A stretch of DNA of 64,000 nt, from positions 1 through 64,000 of the forward strand of contig NZ_CADIJP010000025.1 of the NCBI RefSeq assembly GCF_902859725.1, written 5' to 3'. The position numbers were made by a program, and so were the translations under genes. This DNA comes from Achromobacter mucicolens (GTDB taxonomy: Bacteria; Pseudomonadota; Gammaproteobacteria; Burkholderiales; Burkholderiaceae_B). Below the pieces are notes generated by a model. It was given only the letters and a program-made list of their open reading frames with translations, did not search any database and was not told the origin of the DNA. Positions 1 to 9,673 of the stretch are shown one piece after another; the stretch's first letter is position 1, and each line of letters begins with the position of its first letter.

Positions 1-1308
1 GGGCGCACGGCCGCCTGCCGCCGCGCGCGGCTGGCCCTGGGCGGGACGCGAGCGGCCCGAGCCGCCGTTGCCGCCACGGCCGCCATTGCGATGGCCGCCG
101 CGCATGTTGCGCGAGTCTTCGTCGCGCTCCTGGCGCTCGAACGACGCCGCGCTGGTGGCCGGAGGTGTCCAGCCTTCCACGGGCTTGCGCTCGATGGTCT
201 TCTTGATCAGGCGCTCGATGTCCTTGAGCAGCTTGATCTCGCTGTTGTCGACCAGCGAGACCGCGGCGCCGGTGGCGCCCGCGCGGCCCGTGCGGCCGAT
301 GCGGTGGACGTAGTCTTCCGGCACGTTGGGCAGTTCGAAGTTCACGACCTGGGGCAGCTGGTCGATGTCCAGGCCACGGGCGGCGATGTCGGTGGCGACC
401 AGCACGGTCACGGTGCTGTCCTTGAAGCCGGCCAGCGCGCGCGTGCGTGCCGATTGGCTCTTGTTGCCGTGAATGGCCGCGGCGGTCAGGCCGTCCTTGA
501 CGAGCTTTTCGGCCAGGCGGTTGGCGCCGTGCTTGGTGCGCGTGAAGACCAGCACCTGGTGCCAGCCGCTTTCACGGATGATGTGGCTGATCAGGTCGCG
601 CTTGTGGTGCTGCTCGACCATGTGCACCGTCTGCGTGACGAGTTCGGTGGCGGTGTTGCGCGGGGTGACCGAGACTTCGCCCGGATTGTTCAGCACGCCG
701 CGCGCGAGAGTACGGATCTCGTCGGAGAACGTGGCCGAGAAGAGCAGGTTCTGGCGCTGCTTCGGCAGCAGGGCGAGAATCTTGCGGATGTCGCGGATGA
801 AGCCCATGTCCAGCATGCGGTCGGCTTCGTCCAGCACCAGGATTTCCACGCCCGACAGATCGACCGTTTTCTGGCCGCAGTGGTCCAGCAAGCGGCCCGG
901 GGTGGCGACCAGGATGTCCAGCGGCTTGCGCAGCGCGGAGATCTGGGGGTTGATATTGACGCCGCCGAACATCACCATGGACGTCAGCGCGGTGTACTTG
1001 CCATAGGTCTGCACCGATTCGGCGACCTGCGCGGTCAGTTCACGCGTCGGGGTCAGGATCAGGCAACGGGGGCGGCCGGGCTTGCGAGCCTCGGGCTTTT
1101 TCTGCGACAACAGGTGCAGGATCGGCAGCGTGAAACCGGCGGTCTTGCCGGTGCCGGTCTGGGCGGCTGCAAGCAGGTCGCCGCCTTTCAGCACTTGGGG
1201 AATGGCCTGGGCTTGAATGGGCGTGGGCGCGGTGTAGCCGGTATCGGCAATGGCGCGCAACAGCGAATCAGCCAGCCCGAGGTCGGCGAAAGGGGAAGTG
1301 GTAGTCAA
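1..1308 (-). CDS. rhlE: DEAD-box ATP-dependent RNA helicase, RhlE type (C-terminus beyond window)
   Basis: ATP-dependent RNA helicase for RNA remodelling (ribosome assembly, cold or RNA turnover). The frame is open from 1308 to the window edge (436 codons), so the protein is cut in its basic tail. Visible motifs: Q motif F7 to Q32, Walker A AQTGTGKT 49-56, PTREL 87-91, DEAD 160-163, SAT 191-193 and an HRIGRAGR box near 333. After about residue 390 it becomes an Arg/Gly-rich tail, typical of RhlE RNA-binding extensions. The start is TTG at 1308, preceded by GGAG at 5 nt; I see no in-frame ATG between it and 1380. It is divergent from the DUF945 gene. RhlE is favoured over other DEAD helicases by the N-terminal pattern and the tail; the assignment within the family is the less certain part. 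Confidence 0.93.
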   Translation of the reverse strand, partial: MTTTSPFADLGLADSLLRAIADTGYTAPTPIQAQAIPQVLKGGDLLAAAQTGTGKTAGFTLPILHLLSQKKPEARKPGRPRCLILTPTRELTAQVAESVQTYGKYTALTSMVMFGGVNINPQISALRKPLDILVATPGRLLDHCGQKTVDLSGVEILVLDEADRMLDMGFIRDIRKILALLPKQRQNLLFSATFSDEIRTLARGVLNNPGEVSVTPRNTATELVTQTVHMVEQHHKRDLISHIIRESGWHQVLVFTRTKHGANRLAEKLVKDGLTAAAIHGNKSQSARTRALAGFKDSTVTVLVATDIAARGLDIDQLPQVVNFELPNVPEDYVHRIGRTGRAGATGAAVSLVDNSEIKLLKDIERLIKKTIERKPVEGWTPPATSAASFERQERDEDSRNMRGGHRNGGRGGNGGSGRSRPAQGQPRAAAGGRAP

Positions 1309-1547
1309 AACAGCTCCAGCGGCAGCCTGTCGCTCTATTTGAGAGACTCCAATCCAGGCGGTCGGTATAAGGAGAAAAGGGAAGCGCCCATCAGGGGCGA
1401 AGCTTGGCAGCGAAGGGCCTAGCGGACGTGCGCAGATTGGCTTGGCGCACGAAGTGGATTGTAGCTGATGTGGCGGCGCAGCACGTGGTCAAAAGGTCCC
1501 TATAGAATCAAACAGCAATATTTTGTATTAAATGCGAACAAAATAAG

Positions 1548-1576
1548 TGTTTTCCCTAGTCGGCCCTCCCTATAAT
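1548..1576 (+). promoter_or_regulatory. Candidate sigma-70 promoter for the DUF945 gene
   Basis: A perfect TATAAT lies at 1571-1576, 38 nt before the ATG at 1614, which also has an AAGGGA ribosome site. The -35 (TGTTTT at 1548-1553, 17 bp spacer) is weak. The divergent 305-bp gap 1309-1613 also holds a TACAAT on the minus strand (1458-1463) that could serve rhlE. I see no gene in the gap. Confidence 0.45.
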
Positions 1577-1613
1577 CCGTCGGCTTTCATCTATTCAAAA
1601 TAAAAGGGATGCA

Positions 1614-3086
1614 ATGAAGAAATCGGCAATAGTTGGCATCGTCGTCGCGCTGGGCGCGGTCTGGACCGGCACGGCCTGGTACACGGGCCAAAAGGCCGAG
1701 GAATTCGTCAAGCAGGCCATCGAGGACTCGAACGTCGAGCTCAAGAAGGTCGCCGACAAATGGGGCATCAATGCCGTCGCCGAACTGGTCTCGTTCGACC
1801 GCGGCGTCTTCACCTCGGTGTCGCGCTACCGCATCAAGTTCACTACGCCTGCCGCCGACGGCAAGCCCGCGCAAGAGCGCGACGTGGTGTTCGTCGAACA
1901 CCTGAGCCACGGTCCCCTGCCGTTCTCCAACCTGAAGTCGGGCAAGTTCATGCCGGCCATGGTGGCCAGCGACTTCGCGCTGGAAGAGACGGACACGGTC
2001 AAGGACTGGTTCGCCGCCGCCAAGGGCGCCGTGCCGCTCTCGGGCCACTACAGCGTCAGCTACGGCAAGGACATTTCCGGCAAATTCAACATGGCGCCGG
2101 TCGAAGTCGCCAAGGATGCCACCAAGCTCGTCTTCTCGGGCATGAAGGGCGACTTTGAATACGCCACCTCCACCAAGCGCGGCGTCTTCGACGTGGCGGC
2201 AGACAGTCTGGAGCTCTCGGGCCCGTCTGAAAACAGCGACATTACCGCCATGGCGGTCAAGGGCATCAGCCTGACCAGCGACCTGAAGCCGGCTGCCAAC
2301 GAGATGTACGTCGGCAGCCAGAAGCTGACGTTCAAGGACTGGACGATCACGTCCCGCGAAAAGCCGCCCGTCCAGTTCAAGGACACGTCCATCGCCGTGG
2401 ACATGACCGAAAACGGCCCGGCCATGGGTGCCAAGATGGCCGTGGACTTCGGCATGATCAACGTGCAGGCCAAGGACGTGGCCGGCATGAAGCTGGTCGT
2501 CGACGCGCAGAACCTGGACTCCAAGGCGCTGAAGTCGCTGAACGACGTCTATGAAGCCGCCTCGCGCCGCATGCTGCAAAGCCAGGGCGAAGAGCAGACG
2601 CCGCAGTTCACGGAAGAAGAAAAGGCCGTGCTCAAGACCAACTTCGAGCAGCTCTTGGCCGGCAACCCGACGCTGGCCGTGTCCCCGCTGGAAGTGCGCA
2701 CCGCCAACGGCACGTCGACCTTCAACCTGAACCTGGCGCTGGTCAAGCCGGCCGCGCTGGAAGGCGAGGCCTCCGACATGGCGTTGCAGGCCCTGAAGAA
2801 GCTGGATGCCAAGCTGGTGCTGTCCAAGGGCAACCTGGCGGACCTGATGGCCATCGAACCGCAAATGCGCGGCGTGGCCGCCGAGCAGGCCGCGCAGACC
2901 GCCAAGGGCCAGGTGGAAATGGTCGGCACCATGGCCACCGCGATGGGTCTGGGCAAGGTCGAGAACAACAATATCGTCACCTACCTGAACTACGCCGACG
3001 GCCAGGTGGACTTCAACGGCAAGAAGATGCCGCTGCAGCAGTTCCTGATGATGGCGATGGGCGGCGTGATGGGCGGCATGCGCTAA
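1614..3086 (+). CDS. DUF945 (YdgA-like) membrane-anchored protein, copy 1
   Basis: A 490-residue protein of the YdgA/DUF945 family, whose molecular role is not established. Residues 4-22 form a hydrophobic signal anchor, followed by the family-typical W-Y-T-G segment and a long polar region predicted to lie in the periplasm. The FxRGVF motif near residue 62 is shared with the next gene. The C-terminus ends with the conserved FNGKKMPLQQF segment and a Gly/Met-rich tail. The length matches the family (about 500). The start has a good ribosome site. It is followed by a hairpin terminator, so it is probably transcribed apart from its paralogue. Confidence 0.85.
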   Translation: MKKSAIVGIVVALGAVWTGTAWYTGQKAEEFVKQAIEDSNVELKKVADKWGINAVAELVSFDRGVFTSVSRYRIKFTTPAADGKPAQERDVVFVEHLSHGPLPFSNLKSGKFMPAMVASDFALEETDTVKDWFAAAKGAVPLSGHYSVSYGKDISGKFNMAPVEVAKDATKLVFSGMKGDFEYATSTKRGVFDVAADSLELSGPSENSDITAMAVKGISLTSDLKPAANEMYVGSQKLTFKDWTITSREKPPVQFKDTSIAVDMTENGPAMGAKMAVDFGMINVQAKDVAGMKLVVDAQNLDSKALKSLNDVYEAASRRMLQSQGEEQTPQFTEEEKAVLKTNFEQLLAGNPTLAVSPLEVRTANGTSTFNLNLALVKPAALEGEASDMALQALKKLDAKLVLSKGNLADLMAIEPQMRGVAAEQAAQTAKGQVEMVGTMATAMGLGKVENNNIVTYLNYADGQVDFNGKKMPLQQFLMMAMGGVMGGMR

Positions 3087-3134
3087 GCTGCCGCAAAACG
3101 AATGGCGCGCCGCAATCGTCTCGGCGCGCCTGAC

Positions 3135-3165
3135 ACGGGCTGTCTTGCGACAGCCCGTTTTTCTT
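3135..3165 (+). terminator. Rho-independent terminator after DUF945 copy 1
   Basis: A perfect 10-bp stem (ACGGGCTGTC / GACAGCCCGT, 3135-3144 with 3149-3158) with a 4-nt loop is followed by a T-run (TTTTTCTTT). Confidence 0.85.
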
Positions 3166-3217
3166 TGATGCGACCGATCGCGGCAATGGCGGGGTTTCAC
3201 AAACGGACAGGGGCAAC

Positions 3218-4669
3218 ATGAACAAGCGGATCGTGGCGGGTGGCGTGTTGGTGGCGGCAGTGGCCGCTGCGTGGGTCGGCACCGCGTGGTACACGGGCAA
3301 GCAGATCGAAGCCCGGCTGGCGCAGGACGTGCAGGCGTTGAATGCGCAGGCGCAGCGCCTGGGTGCGAAGGTGGGCGTGCCCGTGACGCTGGAACTGCTG
3401 TCGTTCGAACGCGGCGTGTTTTCTTCCGAAGCGCGGTTCGGTGCGAAGGTCACGGTGCAGTCTGGGCCCAAGCCTGCCGAGAAGGCGTTTGCGTTCACGA
3501 GCAAGATCGAACACGGGCCGTTTCCCGCTTCGCGGCTTGCGTCGGGCGCTGTCGCGCCCGTGATGGCGGCGGGCCGGCTGCATATGACGGAGACGCCCGA
3601 TGCCGCCGCGTGGTTTGCGGCTGCTGGCGGATCGGCCCCGGTGACGGCGAACTTCCTGATCGCTTATGACCGCGACTTTTCCGGCGATCTGGCGCTGGCG
3701 CCCGTCAAGTATGCCGCCGATCCGATCACGTTCGACTTCTCGGGTTTGCAGGCGCAGGTCGAACATGCCGGCGACGGCACGCGCGACGCGGTGTCCTTTG
3801 CCGTTGGCAAGGTTGCGCTGTCCGAAGTGATCAAGGGCACCCCCAACACGGTGACGCTCGATGAACTGGCGGTGTCGCATCAGGTGTCCAGCACCGCGGC
3901 GTCCTCCACGAGCAGCTCGACGCTGACGGCAAAGAAATGGACGTCCGATATGGACAAGCTGCCGCTCGGCCTGAAGGAAATTGCGCTGACGCTGGGCTCG
4001 GACGGAACGCCTGAGCGCATGACCGGAAAGATGACGCTGGACGTCGGCAGCATCAGCGTGCGCGGCCTGCATGTGGCCAAGTTGCGGATGGCGGCGGGCG
4101 GCAAGGACATGGACGTGGCCTCGCTCAAGGCATTTCAGGAGGCCACCGCAAGCGCGCCGATGCGTGGGGAAAAGGCCGATCCCTTATCGGGTGACGGGAT
4201 GCTCGCCGCATCCCATCTGCTCAAGTTCCTCCTGGCTCGTCCCAGCTTCACGCTGTCGACATTGCAGGTCGACACGGCTCGTGGCACGTCGTCGCTCAGC
4301 CTGGATATCGGTCTGGATTCGCCGTCATTCTGGAAAAGAGACTCCATTGCCATCATCAAGGAAGTCGTGCGCAACGTGAGCGTGCGGCTCAAGCTGTCGC
4401 CGGAAAACATGGCCGATCTGATCGCGGCGCGGGCGGAACTGAAGGGCGCGACGCGTGAGGCAGCCCGGTCGGCGGCAGAGCGGGAAGCCGCGGGGGTGCG
4501 CGGCCTGGTCGCGGCAACGCCCTGGGGCCGTATCGAGGACGGCGTGATCCAGTTCGAGGCAGACTACCGGGATGGCCAAGTGGACATCAACGGCAAGCGC
4601 ATGCCCATCGAGGTGTTCGTAAGCCAGTTGTTCATGCGCGGATCGCCGGGCGCCGACCCGGCTCGCTGA
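3218..4669 (+). CDS. DUF945 (YdgA-like) membrane-anchored protein, copy 2
   Basis: A 483-residue paralogue of the preceding gene with the same plan: signal anchor at 5-21, GTAWYTG segment, FERGVF motif near 67 and a C-terminal INGKRMPIEVF segment. It is clearly diverged, with a Ser/Thr-rich stretch around 225-240 and a different tail, so this is an old tandem duplication rather than an assembly repeat. The start is ATG 3218, preceded by GGGG. It converges with the amidohydrolase gene, 3 bp between stop codons. Function unknown; known family members are inner-membrane proteins. Confidence 0.85.
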   Translation: MNKRIVAGGVLVAAVAAAWVGTAWYTGKQIEARLAQDVQALNAQAQRLGAKVGVPVTLELLSFERGVFSSEARFGAKVTVQSGPKPAEKAFAFTSKIEHGPFPASRLASGAVAPVMAAGRLHMTETPDAAAWFAAAGGSAPVTANFLIAYDRDFSGDLALAPVKYAADPITFDFSGLQAQVEHAGDGTRDAVSFAVGKVALSEVIKGTPNTVTLDELAVSHQVSSTAASSTSSSTLTAKKWTSDMDKLPLGLKEIALTLGSDGTPERMTGKMTLDVGSISVRGLHVAKLRMAAGGKDMDVASLKAFQEATASAPMRGEKADPLSGDGMLAASHLLKFLLARPSFTLSTLQVDTARGTSSLSLDIGLDSPSFWKRDSIAIIKEVVRNVSVRLKLSPENMADLIAARAELKGATREAARSAAEREAAGVRGLVAATPWGRIEDGVIQFEADYRDGQVDINGKRMPIEVFVSQLFMRGSPGADPAR

Positions 4670-4672
4670 AAT

Positions 4673-5881
4673 TCAGAACGGCAAGGCCCCTGCCGCCAGT
4701 TCGCCGTTGCGCAGCACAGCCACGTGAAAGCGCTTGTCGGCGGCCTTCATGATGTCTTCGGCGGGGTCGCCCTGCACCAGCAGCAGGTCGGCCACCTTGC
4801 CCTCAGCAATCACGCCGTGATCGGTCATGCCCATCAGGTCATGGCCGCGCGACGTGCCGGCGATCAACGCGTCAACCGGTGTCATGCCGAACTCGACCAT
4901 GTACGCCAGCTCCATCGCGTTTTCGCCGTGCAGGTTGAATGGCGTGCCCGCGTCCGTGCCCAGCGCAATGCGCCCGCCCGCCTTGTAGTACATCTGGAAC
5001 GATTCGCGATGCCGCTGTTCCACCGCGCGGGCCTTTTCCACCGCGTAGGCGGGAATGCCGTTGTCGGCATTGGCGATGATGTTGCGCACGGCGGCGATGG
5101 TCGGCACCAGATACGTCTCGGCCTCCAGCATCTCGCGCAGGCAGTCGTCGTCCATGAAGATGCCGTGCTCGATCGAATCGATGCCCGCGCGCACCGCATT
5201 CAGGATGCCCTGCGTGCCTTGCGCGTGACTGGCGGTGCTTTTGCGAAAGCGCTTGGCCTCGTGCACGCCCGCCTTCATCTCGTCGAAGCTGTAGTGCGCG
5301 TCCATGGGGCTGACGCCCGGCGTCATGACGCCGCCCGTGGCCATAATCTTCACGAGGTCGCAGCCCGCGTGGACCTGTTCGCGCACCGCCTTGACGACTT
5401 CCTCGCAGCCGTCGGCCACGCGGCCGATGCGGTTGCCGTGGCCGCCCGTCATGCAGATGATGCGGCCCGAGGCCTTGATGGCGGGACCGGGGAACACGCC
5501 ACGCGCAATGGCGTCGCGCACGCCGAATTCCAGATAATCCTTGCCGCCGCAGTCGCGCAGCGCCGTGACGCCGCCGCGCAGGCTGGCCTGCGCGTTCTCC
5601 AGCGCGGTCAGCGTGATCTGCGCGGGGCCCTGCTTGCTCAATTGGGCGTTGGGGTCGGCGCCGCCCGTGTAGACCAGATGCACGTGGCAATCGGCCAGGC
5701 TCGGCATGAGCGTCATGCCGGTGGTGTCCACGCGGGCGCCTGCATAGCCTGAGAATTCCGCAGCGGGCGCCACGCGGGCCACGCGCGCGCCTTCGACCAG
5801 CACACCGTGTCCGGGTAGCGTCTGCCCTTCTCCGTCGAATACCTTGCCTCCGATGAAGAGGGTCTGTCGTGTCGCGGTCAT
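4673..5881 (-). CDS. Amidohydrolase family protein (imidazolonepropionase/prolidase-like)
   Basis: A 402-residue metal-dependent hydrolase of the amidohydrolase superfamily. The metal-site residues are visible in order: H66-x-H68, K178 (the candidate carboxylated lysine, in VKIMATGG), H219, H239 and D310 (GTDAGTP), consistent with a binuclear centre. No signal peptide, so it is cytoplasmic. It is the last gene of the leftward ABC-transporter operon, 27 bp after the fused ATPase, which suggests it hydrolyses the imported compound (a peptide, acyl-amino acid or cyclic amide). The closest families are Xaa-Pro dipeptidase-like and imidazolonepropionase-like enzymes; the substrate cannot be read from the sequence. 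Confidence 0.85.
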   Translation of the reverse strand: MTATRQTLFIGGKVFDGEGQTLPGHGVLVEGARVARVAPAAEFSGYAGARVDTTGMTLMPSLADCHVHLVYTGGADPNAQLSKQGPAQITLTALENAQASLRGGVTALRDCGGKDYLEFGVRDAIARGVFPGPAIKASGRIICMTGGHGNRIGRVADGCEEVVKAVREQVHAGCDLVKIMATGGVMTPGVSPMDAHYSFDEMKAGVHEAKRFRKSTASHAQGTQGILNAVRAGIDSIEHGIFMDDDCLREMLEAETYLVPTIAAVRNIIANADNGIPAYAVEKARAVEQRHRESFQMYYKAGGRIALGTDAGTPFNLHGENAMELAYMVEFGMTPVDALIAGTSRGHDLMGMTDHGVIAEGKVADLLLVQGDPAEDIMKAADKRFHVAVLRNGELAAGALPF

Positions 5882-5908
5882 GTCAGTAGGCTCCGGGGGC
5901 GCGCGGTG

Positions 5909-7636
5909 TCAGCTCACCACGTCCAGCCCCTCGCGGGACATGGACTGCAGGCGAGGCATCAGGCCGAGCAGGTGTTGGCTGTAGGGATGCTGCGGATGTT
6001 CGAACAGGGATTCGGTGTCGGCCACTTCCAGCAGTTCGCCGTGGCGCATCACGCCGACGCGGTCGCACATCTGCCGGATCACCGGCAGGTCGTGGCTGAT
6101 GAACAGCATGGTCAGGCCCAGCTCTTCCTGCAGGTCCTTGAGCAGGTTCAGGATCTGCGCCTGGATGGACACGTCCAGCGCCGAGGTGGGTTCATCGCAG
6201 ATCAAAAAGCGCGGCCGCGTGGCCAGCGCGCGCGCGATGCAGATGCGCTGGCGTTGCCCGCCCGAGAACTCGTGCGGAAAGCGTTCGGCGGCGCGGCTGC
6301 CCAACCCCACCACGTCGAGCAGGTCGGCCACGATGCGGCGCGTTTCGGCTTCGCTGGCGGCCAGCTTGTGAAAGCGGATCGGCTCGGCCACGATGTCCAG
6401 CACGCGCATGCGCGGGTTCAGCGACGAGAACGGATCCTGGAAGATCATCTGGATCTGCCGCCGGAACGGGTTCAGTTCCTTCTCGCCCTTGAGCGCGGTG
6501 AGATCGGTGCCGCCAAACGTGACCGACCCTTCGCTGGGCGTGTAAAGCCCCGAGATCAGACGCGCCACCGTCGATTTGCCGGAGCCCGATTCGCCGACCA
6601 GCCCAAAGACTTCGCCTTCGCCGATTGACAGGTTCACGCGTTTGACCGCGTCCAGCGTGCGCTGGTTGCGCTTGAAAAACGCGCTCTTGAGCACGAAGCG
6701 CATCGACAGGTCGCGCGCCTGGACCAGCGGGCCTTCGGTGCGCTTGCCGAAGTCGCGGCGCTGGCCCAGCCAGTGCGTGGCCAGGTCCAGCGGTTGCGCG
6801 GGCGTCTTCACGTCCTCGATGTAGGTCACCAGCGGAAAGCGCCTGAGCTTGATGTCCGGACGCGGCACGGCCGAGATGAGGCTGCGGGTGTAGGGATGAT
6901 CGGGGTCGCCCAGGATCTTGGCCGTGGGGCCTTGCTCCACCAGCTTGCCGTGATACAGCACGGCCACGCGGTCGGTCACGTCGGCGATCACGCCCATGTC
7001 ATGCGTGATGATGATCATGCCGACCTGCTCTTCGCGGCACAGCTTTCTGAGCAGATCGAGGATCTGCGCCTGGATGGACACGTCCAGCGCGGTGGTGGGC
7101 TCGTCGGCAATGATGACTTCGGGTTCGCAGCACAACGCCAGCGCAATTACCACGCGCTGTCGCATGCCGCCCGAGAACTGATGGGGATACTGCTGCACGC
7201 GCAGCTCGGGCTGGTCGATGCCGACCTGCGCCAGAAGCTGCACTGCGCGCTTTTTTGCCGCGTCGTGCGTCAGATCCAGATGCACCAGCATCGTTTCCAC
7301 CAGCTGGCTTTCGACGGTCTGCAGCGGGTCGAGCGAGGTCAGCGGATCCTGGAAGATCATGCCGATGCGCCGGCCTCGAACCTTGCGCTTCTGCGCGGGC
7401 GTGAGCGTATCGATGCGCTCGCCGTTCAGCAGCACCGCGCCGCCCGCCAGGCGGCCGGGCGCTTCGAGCAAACCGATGACGGCATTGCCGATCGTGGATT
7501 TTCCCGCGCCGGATTCGCCGACCACGCCCAGGATCTCGCCTTTCTCAAGCGCGAGCGATACGCCGTCCACCGCCACCAGCGTGCCGCGGCGGCTGGGGAA
7601 TTCGATGCGGATGTCTTCGATGTTCAGAAGGGCCAT
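5909..7636 (-). CDS. Dipeptide/oligopeptide ABC transporter, fused double ATP-binding protein
   Basis: A 575-residue protein with two ABC ATPase modules, equivalent to DppD and DppF joined in one chain (GsiA-like). Module 1: Walker A 40-48, signature FSGGMRQ 154-160, Walker B 174-180. Module 2: Walker A 348-356, signature FSGGQRQ 457-463, Walker B 477-483. Each is followed by the oligopeptide-type C-terminal extension with its PHPYxxxLL-like segment. It powers import by the two downstream-listed permeases. The start at 7636 lies 7 bp from the DppC-like stop. Both nucleotide sites look complete, so both halves should be active. Confidence 0.93.
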   Translation of the reverse strand: MALLNIEDIRIEFPSRRGTLVAVDGVSLALEKGEILGVVGESGAGKSTIGNAVIGLLEAPGRLAGGAVLLNGERIDTLTPAQKRKVRGRRIGMIFQDPLTSLDPLQTVESQLVETMLVHLDLTHDAAKKRAVQLLAQVGIDQPELRVQQYPHQFSGGMRQRVVIALALCCEPEVIIADEPTTALDVSIQAQILDLLRKLCREEQVGMIIITHDMGVIADVTDRVAVLYHGKLVEQGPTAKILGDPDHPYTRSLISAVPRPDIKLRRFPLVTYIEDVKTPAQPLDLATHWLGQRRDFGKRTEGPLVQARDLSMRFVLKSAFFKRNQRTLDAVKRVNLSIGEGEVFGLVGESGSGKSTVARLISGLYTPSEGSVTFGGTDLTALKGEKELNPFRRQIQMIFQDPFSSLNPRMRVLDIVAEPIRFHKLAASEAETRRIVADLLDVVGLGSRAAERFPHEFSGGQRQRICIARALATRPRFLICDEPTSALDVSIQAQILNLLKDLQEELGLTMLFISHDLPVIRQMCDRVGVMRHGELLEVADTESLFEHPQHPYSQHLLGLMPRLQSMSREGLDVVS

Positions 7637-7643
7637 GACGTCC

Positions 7644-8570
7644 TCAGCGCAGCTTGGGGTTGAGCGCGTCGCGCAGCCAGTCGCCCAGCAGGTTGACCGA
7701 CAGCACCAGCGCCACCAGCGCGATGCCGGGGAAGATGGAGATCCACCACATGCCCGAGAAAAGATAGCTGTTGCCGATGCGGATCAGCGTGCCGAGCGAC
7801 GGCGCGGTGGGCGGCACGCCCACGCCCAGGAACGACAGCGTGGCCTCGGTGATGATGGCCACCGCCAGGTGGATGGTGGCAATGACCAGCACCGGCCCCA
7901 TGACGTTGGGCAGGATGTGGCGGCGCAGGATGGTGATGGGGCCGATGCCGATCAGCTTGGCCGCCTGCACGTATTCCTTGTTGCGCTCGACCAGCGTCGA
8001 ACCGCGCACCGTGCGCGCGTACTGCACCCAACCGGAAATGCCGATGGCGAAGATCAGCACATACAGCGCCAGCTGGTCGTGCATGTCGCGCGGCAGCAGG
8101 CCACGCGCCACGCCGTCGATCAGCAGCGCAACCAGGATCGCCGGAAACGAAAGCTGCACGTCGGCGATGCGCATGATGAAGCTGTCCACGCGTCCGCCCG
8201 CGTAGCCGCTGATGAGGCCGAGGGTCACGCCCAGCACCATCGAGAACAGCACCGAGGCAAAGCCGACCAGCAGCGACACGCGCGAGCCATACATCACGGC
8301 CGACAAGATGTCGCGGCCCTGATCGTCCGTGCCCAACAGGAAGTCGGGGCTGCCGCCCTCTTCCCAGGCCGGCGGCGTGTTGGCGTCCATGATGCTGAGC
8401 GACGCGAGATCGAAGGGGTTGTGCGGTGCCACGACCGGCGCGAACAGCGCGCCCAGCACGATGACCAGCGTGACGATCGCGGCGACGATGGCGCCGGGCG
8501 AACGCTTGAAGCTGTGCCACAGGTCGCTGTCGGCGGCGCGCGTGAAGAAGGGAGCGATGCGAGCAATCAT
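7644..8570 (-). CDS. Peptide-type ABC transporter permease, DppC family
   Basis: A 308-residue inner-membrane permease: a cytoplasmic N-terminus, first membrane segment at about 28-52, then five more, with the EAA loop (…LSFLGVGVPP…) near 240. The DPQGRD-type motif of DppC proteins is present as GTDDQGRDIL near 100. It lies 12 bp after the DppB-like gene and 7 bp before the ATPase, so the operon order is binding protein, B, C, ATPase. Confidence 0.92.
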   Translation of the reverse strand: MIARIAPFFTRAADSDLWHSFKRSPGAIVAAIVTLVIVLGALFAPVVAPHNPFDLASLSIMDANTPPAWEEGGSPDFLLGTDDQGRDILSAVMYGSRVSLLVGFASVLFSMVLGVTLGLISGYAGGRVDSFIMRIADVQLSFPAILVALLIDGVARGLLPRDMHDQLALYVLIFAIGISGWVQYARTVRGSTLVERNKEYVQAAKLIGIGPITILRRHILPNVMGPVLVIATIHLAVAIITEATLSFLGVGVPPTAPSLGTLIRIGNSYLFSGMWWISIFPGIALVALVLSVNLLGDWLRDALNPKLR

Positions 8571-8582
8571 GGGGTGAATCCT

Positions 8583-9554
8583 TTATTTGCTCTGCACGCG
8601 CAGACGCGGGTCCACGGCGAAGTAAAGCAGGTCGACGACCAGGTTGATGACCACGAACATGAAGGCAATCAGCACCAGATACGCGGCCATGACGGGGATG
8701 TCCACCATGCTGATGGCCTGGATGAACAACAGCCCCATGCCGGGCCACTGGAACACCGTCTCGGTGATGATGGCGAAGGCAATGATGGAGCCGAGCTGAA
8801 GCCCGGTGATGGTGATGACGGGCACCATCGTGTTCTTGAGCGCGTGGCGGAAATTGATCAGCCGTTCCGGCAGCCCGCGCGCCCGCGCGAACTTGATGAA
8901 ATCGGCGCGCAGCACTTCCAGCATCTCGGCGCGCACCAGACGCATGATGAGGGTCATCTGAAAGAGCGCCAGCGTGATGGCGGGCATGATGAGCGCGAGC
9001 CATCCGGACTTGGTCAGAAAGCCCGTGGTCCACCATCCCAGGCTGACGACGTCGCCCCGCCCGAAGCTGGGCAGCCATCGCAACTGCACGCCGAAGAACA
9101 GGATGAGCAGGATGCCGATAAGAAAGGTGGGCAGCGAAATGCCGGCCAGCGAAATCGCCATGAATGCCTTGGACAGCACGCCGTGCCGCTTGAGCGCGGT
9201 GTAGATGCCCATCGGAATGCCCAGCGCCAGCGCCATGACGGCGGACACGAACGACAGTTCCAGCGTGGCCGGCATGCGCTCTTCAAGCAGCTCGCTGACC
9301 GGGCGGCGGTGGCGGTACGACATGCCGAAATCGCCCTGCACCGCGTTGGCGACGAAGTGGGCGTACTGCACGATGAACGGATCGTCCAGGCCGAGCTGTT
9401 CGCGCAGCTGCGCGCGTTGTTCGGGGGTGGTGTCCTGGCCGACCATGCTGGCGACCGGGTCGCCCACGTAGCGGAACATGGAGAACGCAATCAGCGCCAC
9501 CGTCAACATCACGAGCACCGACTGCACCAGCCGCTGCGCAATAAAGGAAAGCAT
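8583..9554 (-). CDS. Peptide-type ABC transporter permease, DppB family
   Basis: A 323-residue permease with an N-terminal membrane segment at about 9-30, a periplasmic loop bearing the GDFGMSYRHRRPV motif typical of DppB, and five further membrane segments. The EAA loop (ARARGLPERLINFRHALKN) lies near 235. It partners with the DppC-like permease. It is separated from the binding-protein gene by about 120 bp containing a strong hairpin. Confidence 0.92.
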   Translation of the reverse strand: MLSFIAQRLVQSVLVMLTVALIAFSMFRYVGDPVASMVGQDTTPEQRAQLREQLGLDDPFIVQYAHFVANAVQGDFGMSYRHRRPVSELLEERMPATLELSFVSAVMALALGIPMGIYTALKRHGVLSKAFMAISLAGISLPTFLIGILLILFFGVQLRWLPSFGRGDVVSLGWWTTGFLTKSGWLALIMPAITLALFQMTLIMRLVRAEMLEVLRADFIKFARARGLPERLINFRHALKNTMVPVITITGLQLGSIIAFAIITETVFQWPGMGLLFIQAISMVDIPVMAAYLVLIAFMFVVINLVVDLLYFAVDPRLRVQSK

Positions 9555-9633
9555 GTCTGAAAGCCCTTTGGTTCGGACGGCGCCGGGCCGCGTTCCGCGC
9601 GCGAGGCGGGGGTGGGGGCTGGGCCGGGCGCGT

Positions 9634-9655
9634 CCGGGCGGCGCGCGCCGCCCGG
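9634..9655 (-). other. GC-rich perfect palindrome between binding-protein and permease genes
   Basis: A 22-nt perfect palindrome of CCGGGCGGCGC and its complement, with no T-run. In ABC import operons such intergenic hairpins often stabilise the binding-protein message or partly stop transcription, giving excess binding protein. That role is inferred here. Confidence 0.5.
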
Positions 9656-9673
9656 GGTGGCATCACGCGGCGT

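Noticed and set aside
91-1422. A 443-codon plus-strand frame over rhlE
   Set aside because: The minus strand carries complete DEAD-box motifs; this frame is its complement.
7218-9560. A 780-codon plus-strand frame opposite the two permeases
   Set aside because: The Gln/His/Arg-rich translation is a by-product of permease codon use, with no domain.
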